Positions 16,370 through 25,209 of a DNA stretch of 64,000 nt are shown here, one piece after another (the stretch's first letter is position 1; the number at the start of each line of letters is the position of its first letter). Source of the DNA: Burkholderiaceae bacterium (GTDB taxonomy: Bacteria; Pseudomonadota; Gammaproteobacteria; Burkholderiales; Burkholderiaceae_D); contig JAOAUN010000020.1 in the NCBI GenBank assembly GCA_030157545.1, positions 1 through 64,000 on the forward strand, given 5' to 3'. The position numbers and the translations under genes were made by a program. A model generated the notes under the pieces. That model was not told the DNA's origin, ran no database searches, and was given only the letters and a program-made list of their open reading frames with translations.

Positions 16370-19201
16370 TTAGGCTTTGGCGAGCTCCAGCTGTTCCTTG
16401 TTGAAGCGGCTGTACTCTTGCTGCCACTCTGAAGGCTGGCTGACCGGCATCACTTGAACCGCCGTGACTTTATACTCCGGACAGTTGGTGGCCCAGTCAG
16501 AATTGTCTGTGGTGATCACATTCGCACCCGACTCCGGGTAGTGGAAGGTTGTATAGACCACACCCGGCTGCACATTGTCGGTAATGGTGGCACGCAGCAC
16601 GGTTTGCCCTGATCGCGATTCAATGCCAACCCAGTCATCCTGTTTGATACCGCGTTCTTCAGCGTCATGCGGATGAATTTCCAGACGGTCTTCAGCATGC
16701 CACTGTACGTTTTCAGTACGGCGAGTTTGCGCGCCGACGTTGTACTGCGACAGGATACGTCCAGTGGTCAAAATCAGCGGGAACTTGCGCGTGACTTTCT
16801 CATCAGTGGCGACGTATTGCGTTATGACGAAATTGCCCTTGCCGCGCACGAAGGTATCAATGTGCATGATCGGCGTGCCGTTCGGCGCACGATCATCGCA
16901 AGGCCACTGAATGCTGCCGAGCTTGTCGATTTTTTCAAACGAAACGCCTTTGAAGGTTGGCGTCAGCGCCGAAATTTCATCCATGATTTCAGACGGATGA
17001 GCATAGTTCATTGGATAACCGAGTGCGTTCGACAGTGCCATTGTGACTTCCCAGTCCGAGAAACCTGCCTTGGCCGGCATCACTTTGCGCACGCGCGAAA
17101 TGCGGCGCTCGGCGTTGGTGAAGGTGCCGTCTTTTTCAAGGAAGGACGAGCCCGGCAGGAAGACGTGCGCAAATTTTGCGGTCTCGTTCAGGAAAATATC
17201 CTGCACCACGATGCATTCCATGGAAGACAGTGCTTTTGATACGTGCTGGGTATCCGGATCGGATTGCACGATATCTTCACCCTGGCAGTACAGACCCATG
17301 AAGCTGCCATCGACGGCGGCATCAAACATATTTGGAATGCGCAGGCCCGGTTCCGGATTGAGCTTCACGCCCCAGTTGGCTTCAAACTCGGCACGCGCGA
17401 TGCTGTCGGAAATGTGACGATAGCCCGGCAGTTCATGCGGGAAGGAACCCATGTCGCAAGAGCCTTGCACATTGTTTTGACCACGCAGCGGATTCACGCC
17501 GACGCCTTCACGGCCGACGTTACCGGTTGCCATCGCCAGATTGGCGATACCCATCACGGTGGTCGAGCCTTGCGCATGTTCGGTCACACCCAGACCGTAA
17601 TAGATCGCTGCATTGCCACCGGTGGCATACAGTCTTGCAGCGCTGCGCAGCAGATCAGCCGGCACGCCGGTGACTTCTGCCATCGCTTCCGGCGAATTTT
17701 CCGGACGCGAGACGAATTCTTTCCATTCCTTGAACGACTGCGTGTCGCAGCGTTCGGCAATGTAATCATCCTTGCACAGGCCTTCAGTGACAATCACGTG
17801 CGCCATCGATGAGACGAGCGCGACGTTGGTGCCTGGCTTGAGTTTCAAATGGTAGTCGGCTTCGTAGTGAGGGCCCTTGACCATCTCGGTCGTGCGCGGA
17901 TCAACGACGATCAGTTTCGCTCCCTGACGCAGGCGGCGCTTCATTTGCGAAGCGAACACCGGATGCGCAACGACAGGGTTGGCGCCGATGACCATGATCA
18001 CGTCTGATTCCATGACTGAATCAAAAGTTTGCGTGCCTGCTGATTCGCCCAGTGTTTGTTTCAGGCCATAGCCCGTTGGCGAATGACAGACGCGTGCGCA
18101 GGTATCAACGTTGTTGTTGCCGAATGCGGCGCGCACCAGCTTTTGCACCAGATAGACTTCTTCATTCGTGCAGCGCGACGAGGTGATGCCGCCGATGGAA
18201 TCCTTGCCGTGCTTGGCCTGAATGCGGCGGAATTCGCTGGCGGCATAGCCGAGCGCTTCATCCCACGACACTTCTTGCCATGGATCGGTGATCTTCTTGC
18301 GGATCATCGGCTTCAACATGCGATCCTGATGGGTTGCATAGCCCCATGCGAAACGACCCTTGACGCAGGAGTGGCCGTGGTTCGCCTTGCCATCCTTGTA
18401 CGGGATCATGCGAACGACTTCATTGCCCTTCATCTCGGCCTTGAACGAACAGCCGACGCCGCAGTAGGCGCAGGTAGTAATGGCGCTGTGGTCTGCTTGC
18501 CCCATCATGACGATGGTTTTTTCTGTCAGCGTGGCGGTCGGGCAGGCTTGTACGCAGGCGCCGCAGGAGACGCACTCGGAAGCCATGAAATCTTCTTTCT
18601 GGCCGGCCGACACGCGCGAATCAAAGCCGCGTCCATCGATGGTCAGTGCGAAGGTGCCCTGGGTTTCTTCACAAGCGCGCACGCAGCGGTTACAGACGAT
18701 GCACTTCGATGCATCGTAGGTGAAGTACGGATTCGATTCATCTTTTTTCAGGTCAAGATGGTTTTCACCGTTGTAGCCGTAACGGACTTCGCGCAGACCG
18801 ACGATGCCGGCGACATCTTGCAGTTCGCAATTGCCGTTGGTCGGGCAGGTCAGGCAGTCGAGCGGATGGTCGGAGATATACAACTCCATCACGCCCTTGC
18901 GGATGTCGGCCAGTTTCTGTGTCTGGGTCTTGACCTTCATGCCGTTCTCAACCGGCGTGGTGCAGGAAGCCGGATAGCCTTTGCGGCCTTCGATTTCTAC
19001 CAGGCAGATACGGCAGGAGCCGAATGCTTCGAGGCTGTCGGTAGCGCACAGCTTCGGCACGTTGATGCCGGCTTCGACGCCGGCGCGCATGACTGAGGTA
19101 CCAGCCGGCACGGTGACGTTAACGCCGTCAATTTCCAGTGTAACTGTGGTGGTGGCGAGACTGGCAGGGGTGCCGTAATCGGTGTCGTTGAGCTTGTTCA
19201 T
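16370..19201 (-). CDS. fdsA: NAD-dependent formate dehydrogenase alpha (catalytic) subunit
   Basis: 943 residues from ATG 19201, which overlaps the fdsB stop by 4 bp. Cofactor sites in order: [2Fe-2S] Cys52, 63, 66, 80; a His/Cys3 cluster (His112, Cys116, 119, 125); two ferredoxin [4Fe-4S] clusters (Cys167/170/173/177 and 210/213/216/220); a [4Fe-4S] site near molybdenum (Cys244, 247, 251, 279); then the molybdopterin domain with CARVCHSPTGYG, where Cys372-His373 are the expected Mo ligand and catalytic His. It oxidises formate to CO2 in the cytoplasm, passing electrons through FdsG/FdsB to NAD+. The enzyme type also reduces CO2. Confidence 0.97.
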   Translation of the reverse strand: MNKLNDTDYGTPASLATTTVTLEIDGVNVTVPAGTSVMRAGVEAGINVPKLCATDSLEAFGSCRICLVEIEGRKGYPASCTTPVENGMKVKTQTQKLADIRKGVMELYISDHPLDCLTCPTNGNCELQDVAGIVGLREVRYGYNGENHLDLKKDESNPYFTYDASKCIVCNRCVRACEETQGTFALTIDGRGFDSRVSAGQKEDFMASECVSCGACVQACPTATLTEKTIVMMGQADHSAITTCAYCGVGCSFKAEMKGNEVVRMIPYKDGKANHGHSCVKGRFAWGYATHQDRMLKPMIRKKITDPWQEVSWDEALGYAASEFRRIQAKHGKDSIGGITSSRCTNEEVYLVQKLVRAAFGNNNVDTCARVCHSPTGYGLKQTLGESAGTQTFDSVMESDVIMVIGANPVVAHPVFASQMKRRLRQGAKLIVVDPRTTEMVKGPHYEADYHLKLKPGTNVALVSSMAHVIVTEGLCKDDYIAERCDTQSFKEWKEFVSRPENSPEAMAEVTGVPADLLRSAARLYATGGNAAIYYGLGVTEHAQGSTTVMGIANLAMATGNVGREGVGVNPLRGQNNVQGSCDMGSFPHELPGYRHISDSIARAEFEANWGVKLNPEPGLRIPNMFDAAVDGSFMGLYCQGEDIVQSDPDTQHVSKALSSMECIVVQDIFLNETAKFAHVFLPGSSFLEKDGTFTNAERRISRVRKVMPAKAGFSDWEVTMALSNALGYPMNYAHPSEIMDEISALTPTFKGVSFEKIDKLGSIQWPCDDRAPNGTPIMHIDTFVRGKGNFVITQYVATDEKVTRKFPLILTTGRILSQYNVGAQTRRTENVQWHAEDRLEIHPHDAEERGIKQDDWVGIESRSGQTVLRATITDNVQPGVVYTTFHYPESGANVITTDNSDWATNCPEYKVTAVQVMPVSQPSEWQQEYSRFNKEQLELAKA

Positions 19202-20745
19202 TTGGTTTCCTTTGCGTGGAAATCTTGCGGAAAATGATTGAGTGCGGACAGTACCGGGAATGGTGTCATGCCACCCATTGCGCACAGTGAGCCATTCAGC
19301 ATCACGTCGCACAGGTCGCGTACCAGATGAATCTGCTTTTCTGTGTCTTCACCCTTGATGACCTTGTCGAGGGCTTCCTTGCCGCGGGTGGAACCGATGC
19401 GGCAGGGTGTGCATTTGCCGCAGGATTCGACAGCGCAGAATTCCATCGCATAGCGCGCCATTTTCAACATGTCGGCTGTGTCATCAAACACCACAATGCC
19501 GCCGTGACCAAGCGTACCGCCCAGTGCCAGGAAGGCTTCGTAGTCCAGCGGTGTGTCGAACTGCGATTCAGGCAGATAGGCGCCGAGCGGGCCACCAACT
19601 TGCACCGCCTTGATCGGCCGACCTGAAGCAGTGCCGCCGCCGAAGGTGGTCAGCATTTCGCGCAGCGTGACGCCAAAGGCTTTTTCAACCAGGCCGCCGC
19701 GCTTGATGTTGCCGGCGATCTGGATAGGCAAGGTGCCGCGTGAACGGCCCATGCCGTAGTCGCGATAGAACTCTGCACCGCGCGCCAGAATGATGGGCAC
19801 GCTGGCGAGTGAAATGACGTTGTTGATGACGGTTGGTTTGCCGAACAAACCGGAGATCGCCGGCAGCGGCGGCTTGGCGCGCACGATGCCACGTTTGCCT
19901 TCCAGGCTTTCGAGCAGGGCGGTTTCTTCGCCGCACACATACGAGCCGGCGCCGACGCGAACTTCGAGTTCGAAGGCGTGGCCGGAATGTAAAATGTCGC
20001 TGCCGAGGTAATGATGCGCGCGCGCGCTTGCCACTGCTTCGTTCAACGCTGCAATCGCATGCGGATATTCGGAGCGCACATAGATGTAACCCATGGTCGC
20101 ACCGACTGCGAGGCCAGCGATGGTCATGCCTTCGATCAGCATGAACGGATCATCTTCCATCACCATGCGGTCGGAGAAGGTGCCCGAGTCGCCTTCGTCG
20201 GCATTGCAGACGATGTACTTTTGCGCAGACGAGGTATTGCGCACGGTGTTCCACTTGATGCCGGTCGGGAAAGCCGCGCCGCCACGACCACGCAGACCGG
20301 AGTCGGTGACTTGCTTGACTATCTCTTCTTGCGTCAGCTTGATTGCATTGCGCAAGCCGGCAAAGCCTTCATGGGCGATGTAGTCGTCAATCGAGACCGG
20401 ATCGGTGATGCCGACGCGGGCAAAGGTCAGGCGTTCCTGATTTTTCAGATACGGAATTTCTTCGGTCAAGCCCTGTGCCAGCGCATGTGCGCCGCCGTGC
20501 AGGAAGTCGGCATCGAATAGCGACGCGACATCTTCCGGCATCACCGGACCGTAAGCAATGCGACCTGCAGCAGTGGCGACTTCGACCAGTGGTTCGAGCC
20601 AGAAAATGCCGCGCGAGCCGTTGCGTACCAGCTTGATATCGAGCTGGCGCTTGCCTGCTTCAGCCACAATGGCTGAGGCGACTTCATTGGCGCCGAGCGC
20701 AATCGCGGTGGAGTCACGCGGGACGTAAACAATGATTTGGCTCAT
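19198..20745 (-). CDS. fdsB: NAD-dependent formate dehydrogenase beta subunit
   Basis: 515 residues, homologous to NuoF with an extra N-terminal thioredoxin-like part. GRGGAAFPTGIKW (about 153-165) and NADEGDSGTFSDR (181-193) bind FMN and NAD(H); ESCGKCTPCRIGS near the C-terminus with a later Cys binds a [4Fe-4S] cluster. It transfers electrons from FdsA/FdsG to NAD+. The start overlaps the fdsG stop by 4 bp and its end overlaps the fdsA start by 4 bp, so the three subunits are tightly coupled. Confidence 0.97.
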   Translation of the reverse strand: MSQIIVYVPRDSTAIALGANEVASAIVAEAGKRQLDIKLVRNGSRGIFWLEPLVEVATAAGRIAYGPVMPEDVASLFDADFLHGGAHALAQGLTEEIPYLKNQERLTFARVGITDPVSIDDYIAHEGFAGLRNAIKLTQEEIVKQVTDSGLRGRGGAAFPTGIKWNTVRNTSSAQKYIVCNADEGDSGTFSDRMVMEDDPFMLIEGMTIAGLAVGATMGYIYVRSEYPHAIAALNEAVASARAHHYLGSDILHSGHAFELEVRVGAGSYVCGEETALLESLEGKRGIVRAKPPLPAISGLFGKPTVINNVISLASVPIILARGAEFYRDYGMGRSRGTLPIQIAGNIKRGGLVEKAFGVTLREMLTTFGGGTASGRPIKAVQVGGPLGAYLPESQFDTPLDYEAFLALGGTLGHGGIVVFDDTADMLKMARYAMEFCAVESCGKCTPCRIGSTRGKEALDKVIKGEDTEKQIHLVRDLCDVMLNGSLCAMGGMTPFPVLSALNHFPQDFHAKETK

Positions 20746-21215
20746 GCTTTGCTCCTTGCTTGTTGCAGCAGCGCGCTCAGGCGCGCCGGCGTGACCCGGG
20801 CATAGATGTCGTCATTGATCATCACAGCCGGACCGCAAGCGCATTGGCCGAGGCAATACACCGGCTCTAGCGAGACGCTGCCGTCCGCATTGGTTTCTTG
20901 AAAGTCGCAACCAATTTCTTTTGCAGCATGCGCAGCAAGCGCGTCGCCGCCGACTGACTGGCATGCTTCCGCGCGACAAATTTGCACGACAGTTTTGCCG
21001 AGTGGATGCTGGTGGAAATGGTGGTAGTAGCTGATCACGCCATGCACTTCGGCGCGCGACAGGTTCAGTCGTTCCGCAATCAGCGGCACTGCTTCGGCTG
21101 GCACATAGCCGACCTGTGCCTGAACAGCATGCAAAATGGGCAGCAGCGCACCGGGTAGCGCGCCGAGTTCATCCAGGATCGGATGAATTTTTTGTAGGTC
21201 AAATGAATCGTTCAT
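20742..21215 (-). CDS. fdsG: NAD-dependent formate dehydrogenase gamma subunit
   Basis: 157 residues, homologous to NuoE. The four Cys of the thioredoxin-fold [2Fe-2S] centre are in CRAEACQ and CLGQCACGP. LHAVQAQVGYVPAEAVPLIAERLNLSRAEVHGVISYYHHF is the conserved N-terminal helical part. It is the first gene of the leftward fds operon; a 20-bp palindrome lies 26 bp before its ATG, so control of the whole operon probably acts there. The ribosome-binding site is weak. Confidence 0.96.
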   Translation of the reverse strand: MNDSFDLQKIHPILDELGALPGALLPILHAVQAQVGYVPAEAVPLIAERLNLSRAEVHGVISYYHHFHQHPLGKTVVQICRAEACQSVGGDALAAHAAKEIGCDFQETNADGSVSLEPVYCLGQCACGPAVMINDDIYARVTPARLSALLQQARSKA

Positions 21216-21241
21216 CTGAAGTGGCCGTATTGGATTAAATA

Positions 21242-21261
21242 ATATGTTTTATAAAACATAT
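21242..21261 (-). promoter_or_regulatory. Perfect 20-bp palindrome in the fds promoter
   Basis: ATATGTTTTATAAAACATAT is a perfect palindrome, 27-46 bp before the fdsG start. The half TAAAACATAT recurs before the OxlT-like gene. Its place close to where the -10 region should be suggests binding by a regulator, most simply the ModE-like protein encoded at 10137-11219. Confidence 0.65.
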
Positions 21262-21457
21262 ATTTTGGGGTTGATCGTTTAAAACCATTAACAGATATTT
21301 TACCTCAAGGTATCGAATTGGCTGCAAGTGTTTGCTTGTTTGCCAGCATGCGCAGCCTCAGAATATATAGGCTTAATACTTCCTATATTAGTACTGTTTT
21401 ATCAAGCAGCTTAGTGATGATTGGTTTAGACTGCCGGCTCAGATCACAGGAGAAGCA

Positions 21458-22546
21458 ATGAGCACTACGATTGAAGCGGTCAAGTTAGCACTTTCGATGG
21501 TTATTGACCCCAATACCGGCAAGGATTTCATCAGCAGCAAATCTGCCAAAAATATTGAAGTCGATGGTGACCATGTCGCCGTCGATGTGGAGCTGGGTTA
21601 TCCGGCCAAGAGCCAGATAGATCCCCTACGTGCAGCCATTTCGGCAGCCCTGCTGAAGGTAGAAGGTGTCGCTAAGGTGCATGTGCATGTGTACTCGAAG
21701 ATCGTTGCGCACTCGGCCCAGCGTGGCGTGAAGCTGCTGCCGAATGTGCGCAACATCATTGCCATCGCGTCGGGCAAGGGTGGTGTTGGCAAATCGACTA
21801 CAGCGGTTAATCTGGCGCTGGCCTTGTCGGCCGAAGGCGCAAGCGTCGGTCTGCTGGACGCCGATATTTATGGCCCGTCACAGCCAATGATGATGGGTAT
21901 CACGGGTCGTCCGAAATCCAACGACGGCAAGACCATGGAGCCGATGGAGAACCATGGTCTGCAGGTGTCGTCGATTGGTTTTATGGTCAATCCGGACGAT
22001 CCTATGGTCTGGCGTGGCCCTATGGTGACGCAGGCTTTGCAGCAATTGCTGGAGCAGACCAACTGGCGCGATCTGGATTATCTGGTGGTGGATATGCCGC
22101 CGGGCACCGGCGATATTCAATTGACGCTGTCGCAAAAAGTGCCGGTCACGGGCGCAGTGATTGTCACTACGCCGCAGGATATTGCCTTGCTTGATGCGCG
22201 CAAGGGCTTGAAGATGTTCGAAAAAGTCGGCATACCGATTCTTGGCGTGGTCGAAAACATGAGCATGCATATCTGCAGCAATTGTGGTCATGCTGAAGCG
22301 ATTTTTGGCGAAGGTGGCGGTGCGAAGATGTGCGCGGACTTCGGCGTTGACTTCCTCGGTTCGCTGCCATTGGCCATGGCAATTCGCCAGCAAACCGATT
22401 CTGGTACGCCGACCGTCGTTGCCGACCCTGATGGTGTCGAAGCACAGATCTACAAGCAGATCGCACGCAAGGTCGCTGTCAAGGTTGCGGAGAAGGCTAA
22501 AGATATGTCGATCAAGTTTCCTACCATCGTGATCAAGAACGATTGA
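21458..22546 (+). CDS. apbC: Iron-sulfur cluster carrier protein ApbC/Mrp
   Basis: 362 residues. N-terminal MIP18/DUF59 domain (about 1-90), then a MinD-type ATPase with the deviant Walker A GKGGVGKSTTAVNLALAL, DADIYGPSQP, and YLVVDMPPGTGDIQLTL. CSNCGH provides the CxxC that holds a bridging [4Fe-4S] cluster in the dimer. It delivers Fe-S clusters to apo-proteins; being divergent from fds, whose complex binds many clusters, the neighbourhood makes functional sense. GGAGAAGC precedes the ATG. A terminator follows at 22602. Confidence 0.95.
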   Translation: MSTTIEAVKLALSMVIDPNTGKDFISSKSAKNIEVDGDHVAVDVELGYPAKSQIDPLRAAISAALLKVEGVAKVHVHVYSKIVAHSAQRGVKLLPNVRNIIAIASGKGGVGKSTTAVNLALALSAEGASVGLLDADIYGPSQPMMMGITGRPKSNDGKTMEPMENHGLQVSSIGFMVNPDDPMVWRGPMVTQALQQLLEQTNWRDLDYLVVDMPPGTGDIQLTLSQKVPVTGAVIVTTPQDIALLDARKGLKMFEKVGIPILGVVENMSMHICSNCGHAEAIFGEGGGAKMCADFGVDFLGSLPLAMAIRQQTDSGTPTVVADPDGVEAQIYKQIARKVAVKVAEKAKDMSIKFPTIVIKND

Positions 22547-22601
22547 TAGCCTGGCCTTCGTAAAAATCCACAAACATCTCAATTTCCAAATATGTTTACT
22601 A

Positions 22602-22633
22602 CCGCGTCTATTAATCAGAGACGCGGTTTTTTT
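22602..22633 (+). terminator. Rho-independent terminator of apbC
   Basis: CCGCGTCT (22602-22609), 9-nt loop, AGACGCGG (22619-22626), then seven T. The stem includes the stop codon and last codons of the convergent ankyrin gene; only the plus strand has the T-tract. Confidence 0.9.
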
Positions 22634-24810
22634 GCAGGCGGTGCATCAGGTGCTTCAGCTTCCGCCGGCCTGCGCAAATGATTCTCCGCAAGGCGATTGC
22701 GGGGTGGGTGGATAAGTGCAATCTCCGTTTGCGGCACTGCTTGCTCGCACCATGCAAGCAATTGCATACGACGTGCTGCCGGCACAGGAAAATCAGCACC
22801 CGCTTCCTTATTGGATTGCGCTTGAAACAGTTCCGTCAATACTCGCGCCATTAATTTTTCCAGCAGGCGTTGCAAGTCGGCTGTCGTGCGCCATGCGTTC
22901 GAATTACGTGCCTGATTGATTGTCCGTGACCAGCCTTCGACAATGCTGTTACATAAGGAACGCGGTAGTCCCAATTCGATCTGGATTGTGTTCGTCAGTT
23001 CATGCGGTTCAACAGGCTTGAGGTTGTTACGGTTTTCATGATTGCGCAGCCAGATAACCGGATTGGCACAAAAAGTAATCAGAGGCCGTGCTTGCTCGTC
23101 CAATTTCTCCAGAAGTAAATTTTTGCACTCGCTTAGCAAGGTATCATCCAGCGCTTCAGTTTGAGCAAGCTGAATTTCAAGCAAGCTAGCTGCCATGTGT
23201 GTGACGAAGCGATTGGCATGGTCCAGTGAGTCTGGCGCTATGTGCCATGCAATTGTTTTCTTGGCTGCCTGATGCCAGGACGAGGTAACTGCTGCCGAAA
23301 TTTCATCAGGAAATCCGTCTTCTGCACACAGTTTGTTGTTGATGAATGTCTGGAGCCGGACTTCGTCCGGACATTCCACACCGCAGTTGAGAAAATAATC
23401 TTGTGTAATGAGCTGACTCAGCTTTTCCCGCATGGTTTGCATCAAGCTATCGGCGGCTTTCAGTAAAGATCCGGCCTGCCTTGATTTCTTGCCGGAGATG
23501 GCTTCTATCCATCTGGTATCGGCAGATTCCTGTTGCTTGTCGAGCGTTCGAATAATCGCGGATTCCTTGCGCATTGGTTTGCAAGCTGCAAGAAAATACG
23601 CAGCCAGCAAACTCAACTGCGCATTGCATGGTATGACCCCGGCGTTGTTTGTGACGGTCGCTGCATACAGTGGCTGCCTGATCGTGGTCAAGAGAGTCTG
23701 AAACAAACCTGCGCTGGCAAGATCGGCCGGAGATTTTGCCAGCGTTGGCAAGCGCGCCAGCAGCGCAATGATCTTTTTGTTGTCAGAGTTTTCCCAGGTA
23801 TCGCTGCGCGACGCAGCCAGAATGTCGAGCATGGTGTCAGCATTTTCTAGTGCTTCGGCTATATCCCAAATCGTATTGTTATTTGGCTGCTGGTCTTCGA
23901 GGTTGTAGCCGCTGGCAAGTAGTAGCGCTACAGCCTGCGTATTGCCCATGCAGACTGCGTTTCCAATTGCGGTATTTTCCCCCGAATTGCTGGTGGCGAT
24001 GGGTATGCGGTTAGCGATCAGCCGTAGGGTAACAATGCTGCAGCCGTTAATGATGGCATTTTTTAACAGGCTCTTGCCATTCGCATCCGTCGCATGGAAA
24101 GGGTCTGCCCCCCCTTTGATTAATAAAGACATGATCTCCGCATTATCATTCTTCATGGCGATCGTCAGTGGAAGACATACGCCGATGTGCGGATCGGCAT
24201 CATATTCCTGCAGTAGTTCTATCATGTCGCTATCCGACTTTGCCGTAGCGAGCATCAGTGGAGTGACATTTTTTCCGGTGACCTCATTCATGCCTGCGAA
24301 GTAAGTTGCCAACTCCCTGGCATCCATGCTTCCAGAGAGATCATCGGGATCCGCACCACGCATCAGCAAGGCCCTGGCTGCAATTTTATTGCCAGCCTTG
24401 GCTGCATAATGCAAAGCCGTCTGTTCATGTTTGTCCCATCCGGTCGGACTTATCTCGAGGACATCAATCAGCAGGGCAATCATTTTTTCGCCGCAATGAC
24501 TGGCGGCTTCCATCAGCAGGCCTTTCCCACTTTCGGGAATTTCGGGAAGGCGCGCACCTTTTGCCAGCAGTATCTGCATTTTTTCCGGTTGATCTGTTTT
24601 TACCGCCAAGCTCAGAACGTCGAGATTATCCGGGTCAAGCTCATTCAGTTTTGCCCCTCTTCCCAAGGCTGAATCAAGCAGTCTGAGAAAGTCATTTTGA
24701 GGGGCGTACTTGATGGCATTGAACATATCCAGTTTAGCTTGAGCCGGGTTGAACCGCTGGAAATGGAGCGGCGTGGATGGTGGTGGTGCTACTGGAAATC
24801 TTCCATACAT
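22615..24810 (-). CDS. Large ankyrin-repeat protein, putative secreted effector
   Basis: 731 residues; AGAGGA lies 6 bp before the ATG. No signal peptide or membrane helix. About residues 60-335 hold some eight ankyrin-like repeats; the clearest are at about 63-90, 128-156 (EQTALHYAAKAGNKIAARALLMRGADP), 181-209, 211-240 and 278-306 (AVALLLASGYNLED). Residues about 340-700 are helical with no family I recognise. The end is Pro/Ala-rich and basic (APPAKKPRL), similar to monopartite nuclear localisation signals. It is the third gene after a CesT-like chaperone gene and a small unknown gene. I infer a type III-type effector acting in a eukaryotic host; a cytoplasmic ankyrin scaffold is the alternative. 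Confidence 0.72.
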   Translation of the reverse strand: MYGRFPVAPPPSTPLHFQRFNPAQAKLDMFNAIKYAPQNDFLRLLDSALGRGAKLNELDPDNLDVLSLAVKTDQPEKMQILLAKGARLPEIPESGKGLLMEAASHCGEKMIALLIDVLEISPTGWDKHEQTALHYAAKAGNKIAARALLMRGADPDDLSGSMDARELATYFAGMNEVTGKNVTPLMLATAKSDSDMIELLQEYDADPHIGVCLPLTIAMKNDNAEIMSLLIKGGADPFHATDANGKSLLKNAIINGCSIVTLRLIANRIPIATSNSGENTAIGNAVCMGNTQAVALLLASGYNLEDQQPNNNTIWDIAEALENADTMLDILAASRSDTWENSDNKKIIALLARLPTLAKSPADLASAGLFQTLLTTIRQPLYAATVTNNAGVIPCNAQLSLLAAYFLAACKPMRKESAIIRTLDKQQESADTRWIEAISGKKSRQAGSLLKAADSLMQTMREKLSQLITQDYFLNCGVECPDEVRLQTFINNKLCAEDGFPDEISAAVTSSWHQAAKKTIAWHIAPDSLDHANRFVTHMAASLLEIQLAQTEALDDTLLSECKNLLLEKLDEQARPLITFCANPVIWLRNHENRNNLKPVEPHELTNTIQIELGLPRSLCNSIVEGWSRTINQARNSNAWRTTADLQRLLEKLMARVLTELFQAQSNKEAGADFPVPAARRMQLLAWCEQAVPQTEIALIHPPRNRLAENHLRRPAEAEAPDAPPAKKPRL

Positions 24811-24851
24811 GATGCATCCTCTGAGTTGATGGAGTGGTGGCGACTGTCGTA

Positions 24852-25181
24852 CTAAAAATGGGGATCTGAATTGACGATGCGTACGAGCTCCGCAAAGATT
24901 TTTTCCGTCTTGCCGCGCATTGCAGGCGCGCGCAGTTGCTCCAGCAGTTGTGCCAGCGCTGCCAGCTGCTCGCTATCCGGTTCCGTTGTTAACGGCGGCG
25001 GACGATAAATGTTTGTCAGTTTCAGGTTGTCCTCTTTCAGCGCCTTGTCCGCTTCACTCAGCAAAGCAATCTGATGGCTTGTTCTTGCAGCTTTAGGATC
25101 GGCAGCGACAGCTGAGTGCGCTGATTGCATGATATTTTGCGGTCGCGCCGCAGAGGAAGATTTCGGGATGCTGTTATCCAT
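24852..25181 (-). CDS. Small unknown protein of the ankyrin cluster
   Basis: 109 residues; GGAG lies 6 bp before the ATG. The first 35 residues are Ser/Ala-rich and likely disordered (MDNSIPKSSSAARPQN...), like many type III export signals. The second half is helical (SEQLAALAQLLEQLRAPAMRGKTEKIFAELVRIV), with a Pro-rich linker (YRPPPLTTEP) between. No family recognised. It lies between the chaperone-like gene (28 bp) and the ankyrin gene (41 bp) and is surely cotranscribed. It may be a second exported protein or a co-chaperone. Confidence 0.6.
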   Translation of the reverse strand: MDNSIPKSSSAARPQNIMQSAHSAVAADPKAARTSHQIALLSEADKALKEDNLKLTNIYRPPPLTTEPDSEQLAALAQLLEQLRAPAMRGKTEKIFAELVRIVNSDPHF

Positions 25182-25209
25182 GTGATGCTCCAGTGTGATG
25201 TGACACGTG

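Noticed and set aside
18056..19096. 346-codon open frame antisense to fdsA
   Set aside because: Shadow of a GC-rich coding strand; fdsA is certain and the antisense frame has no recognisable motif or ribosome-binding site.
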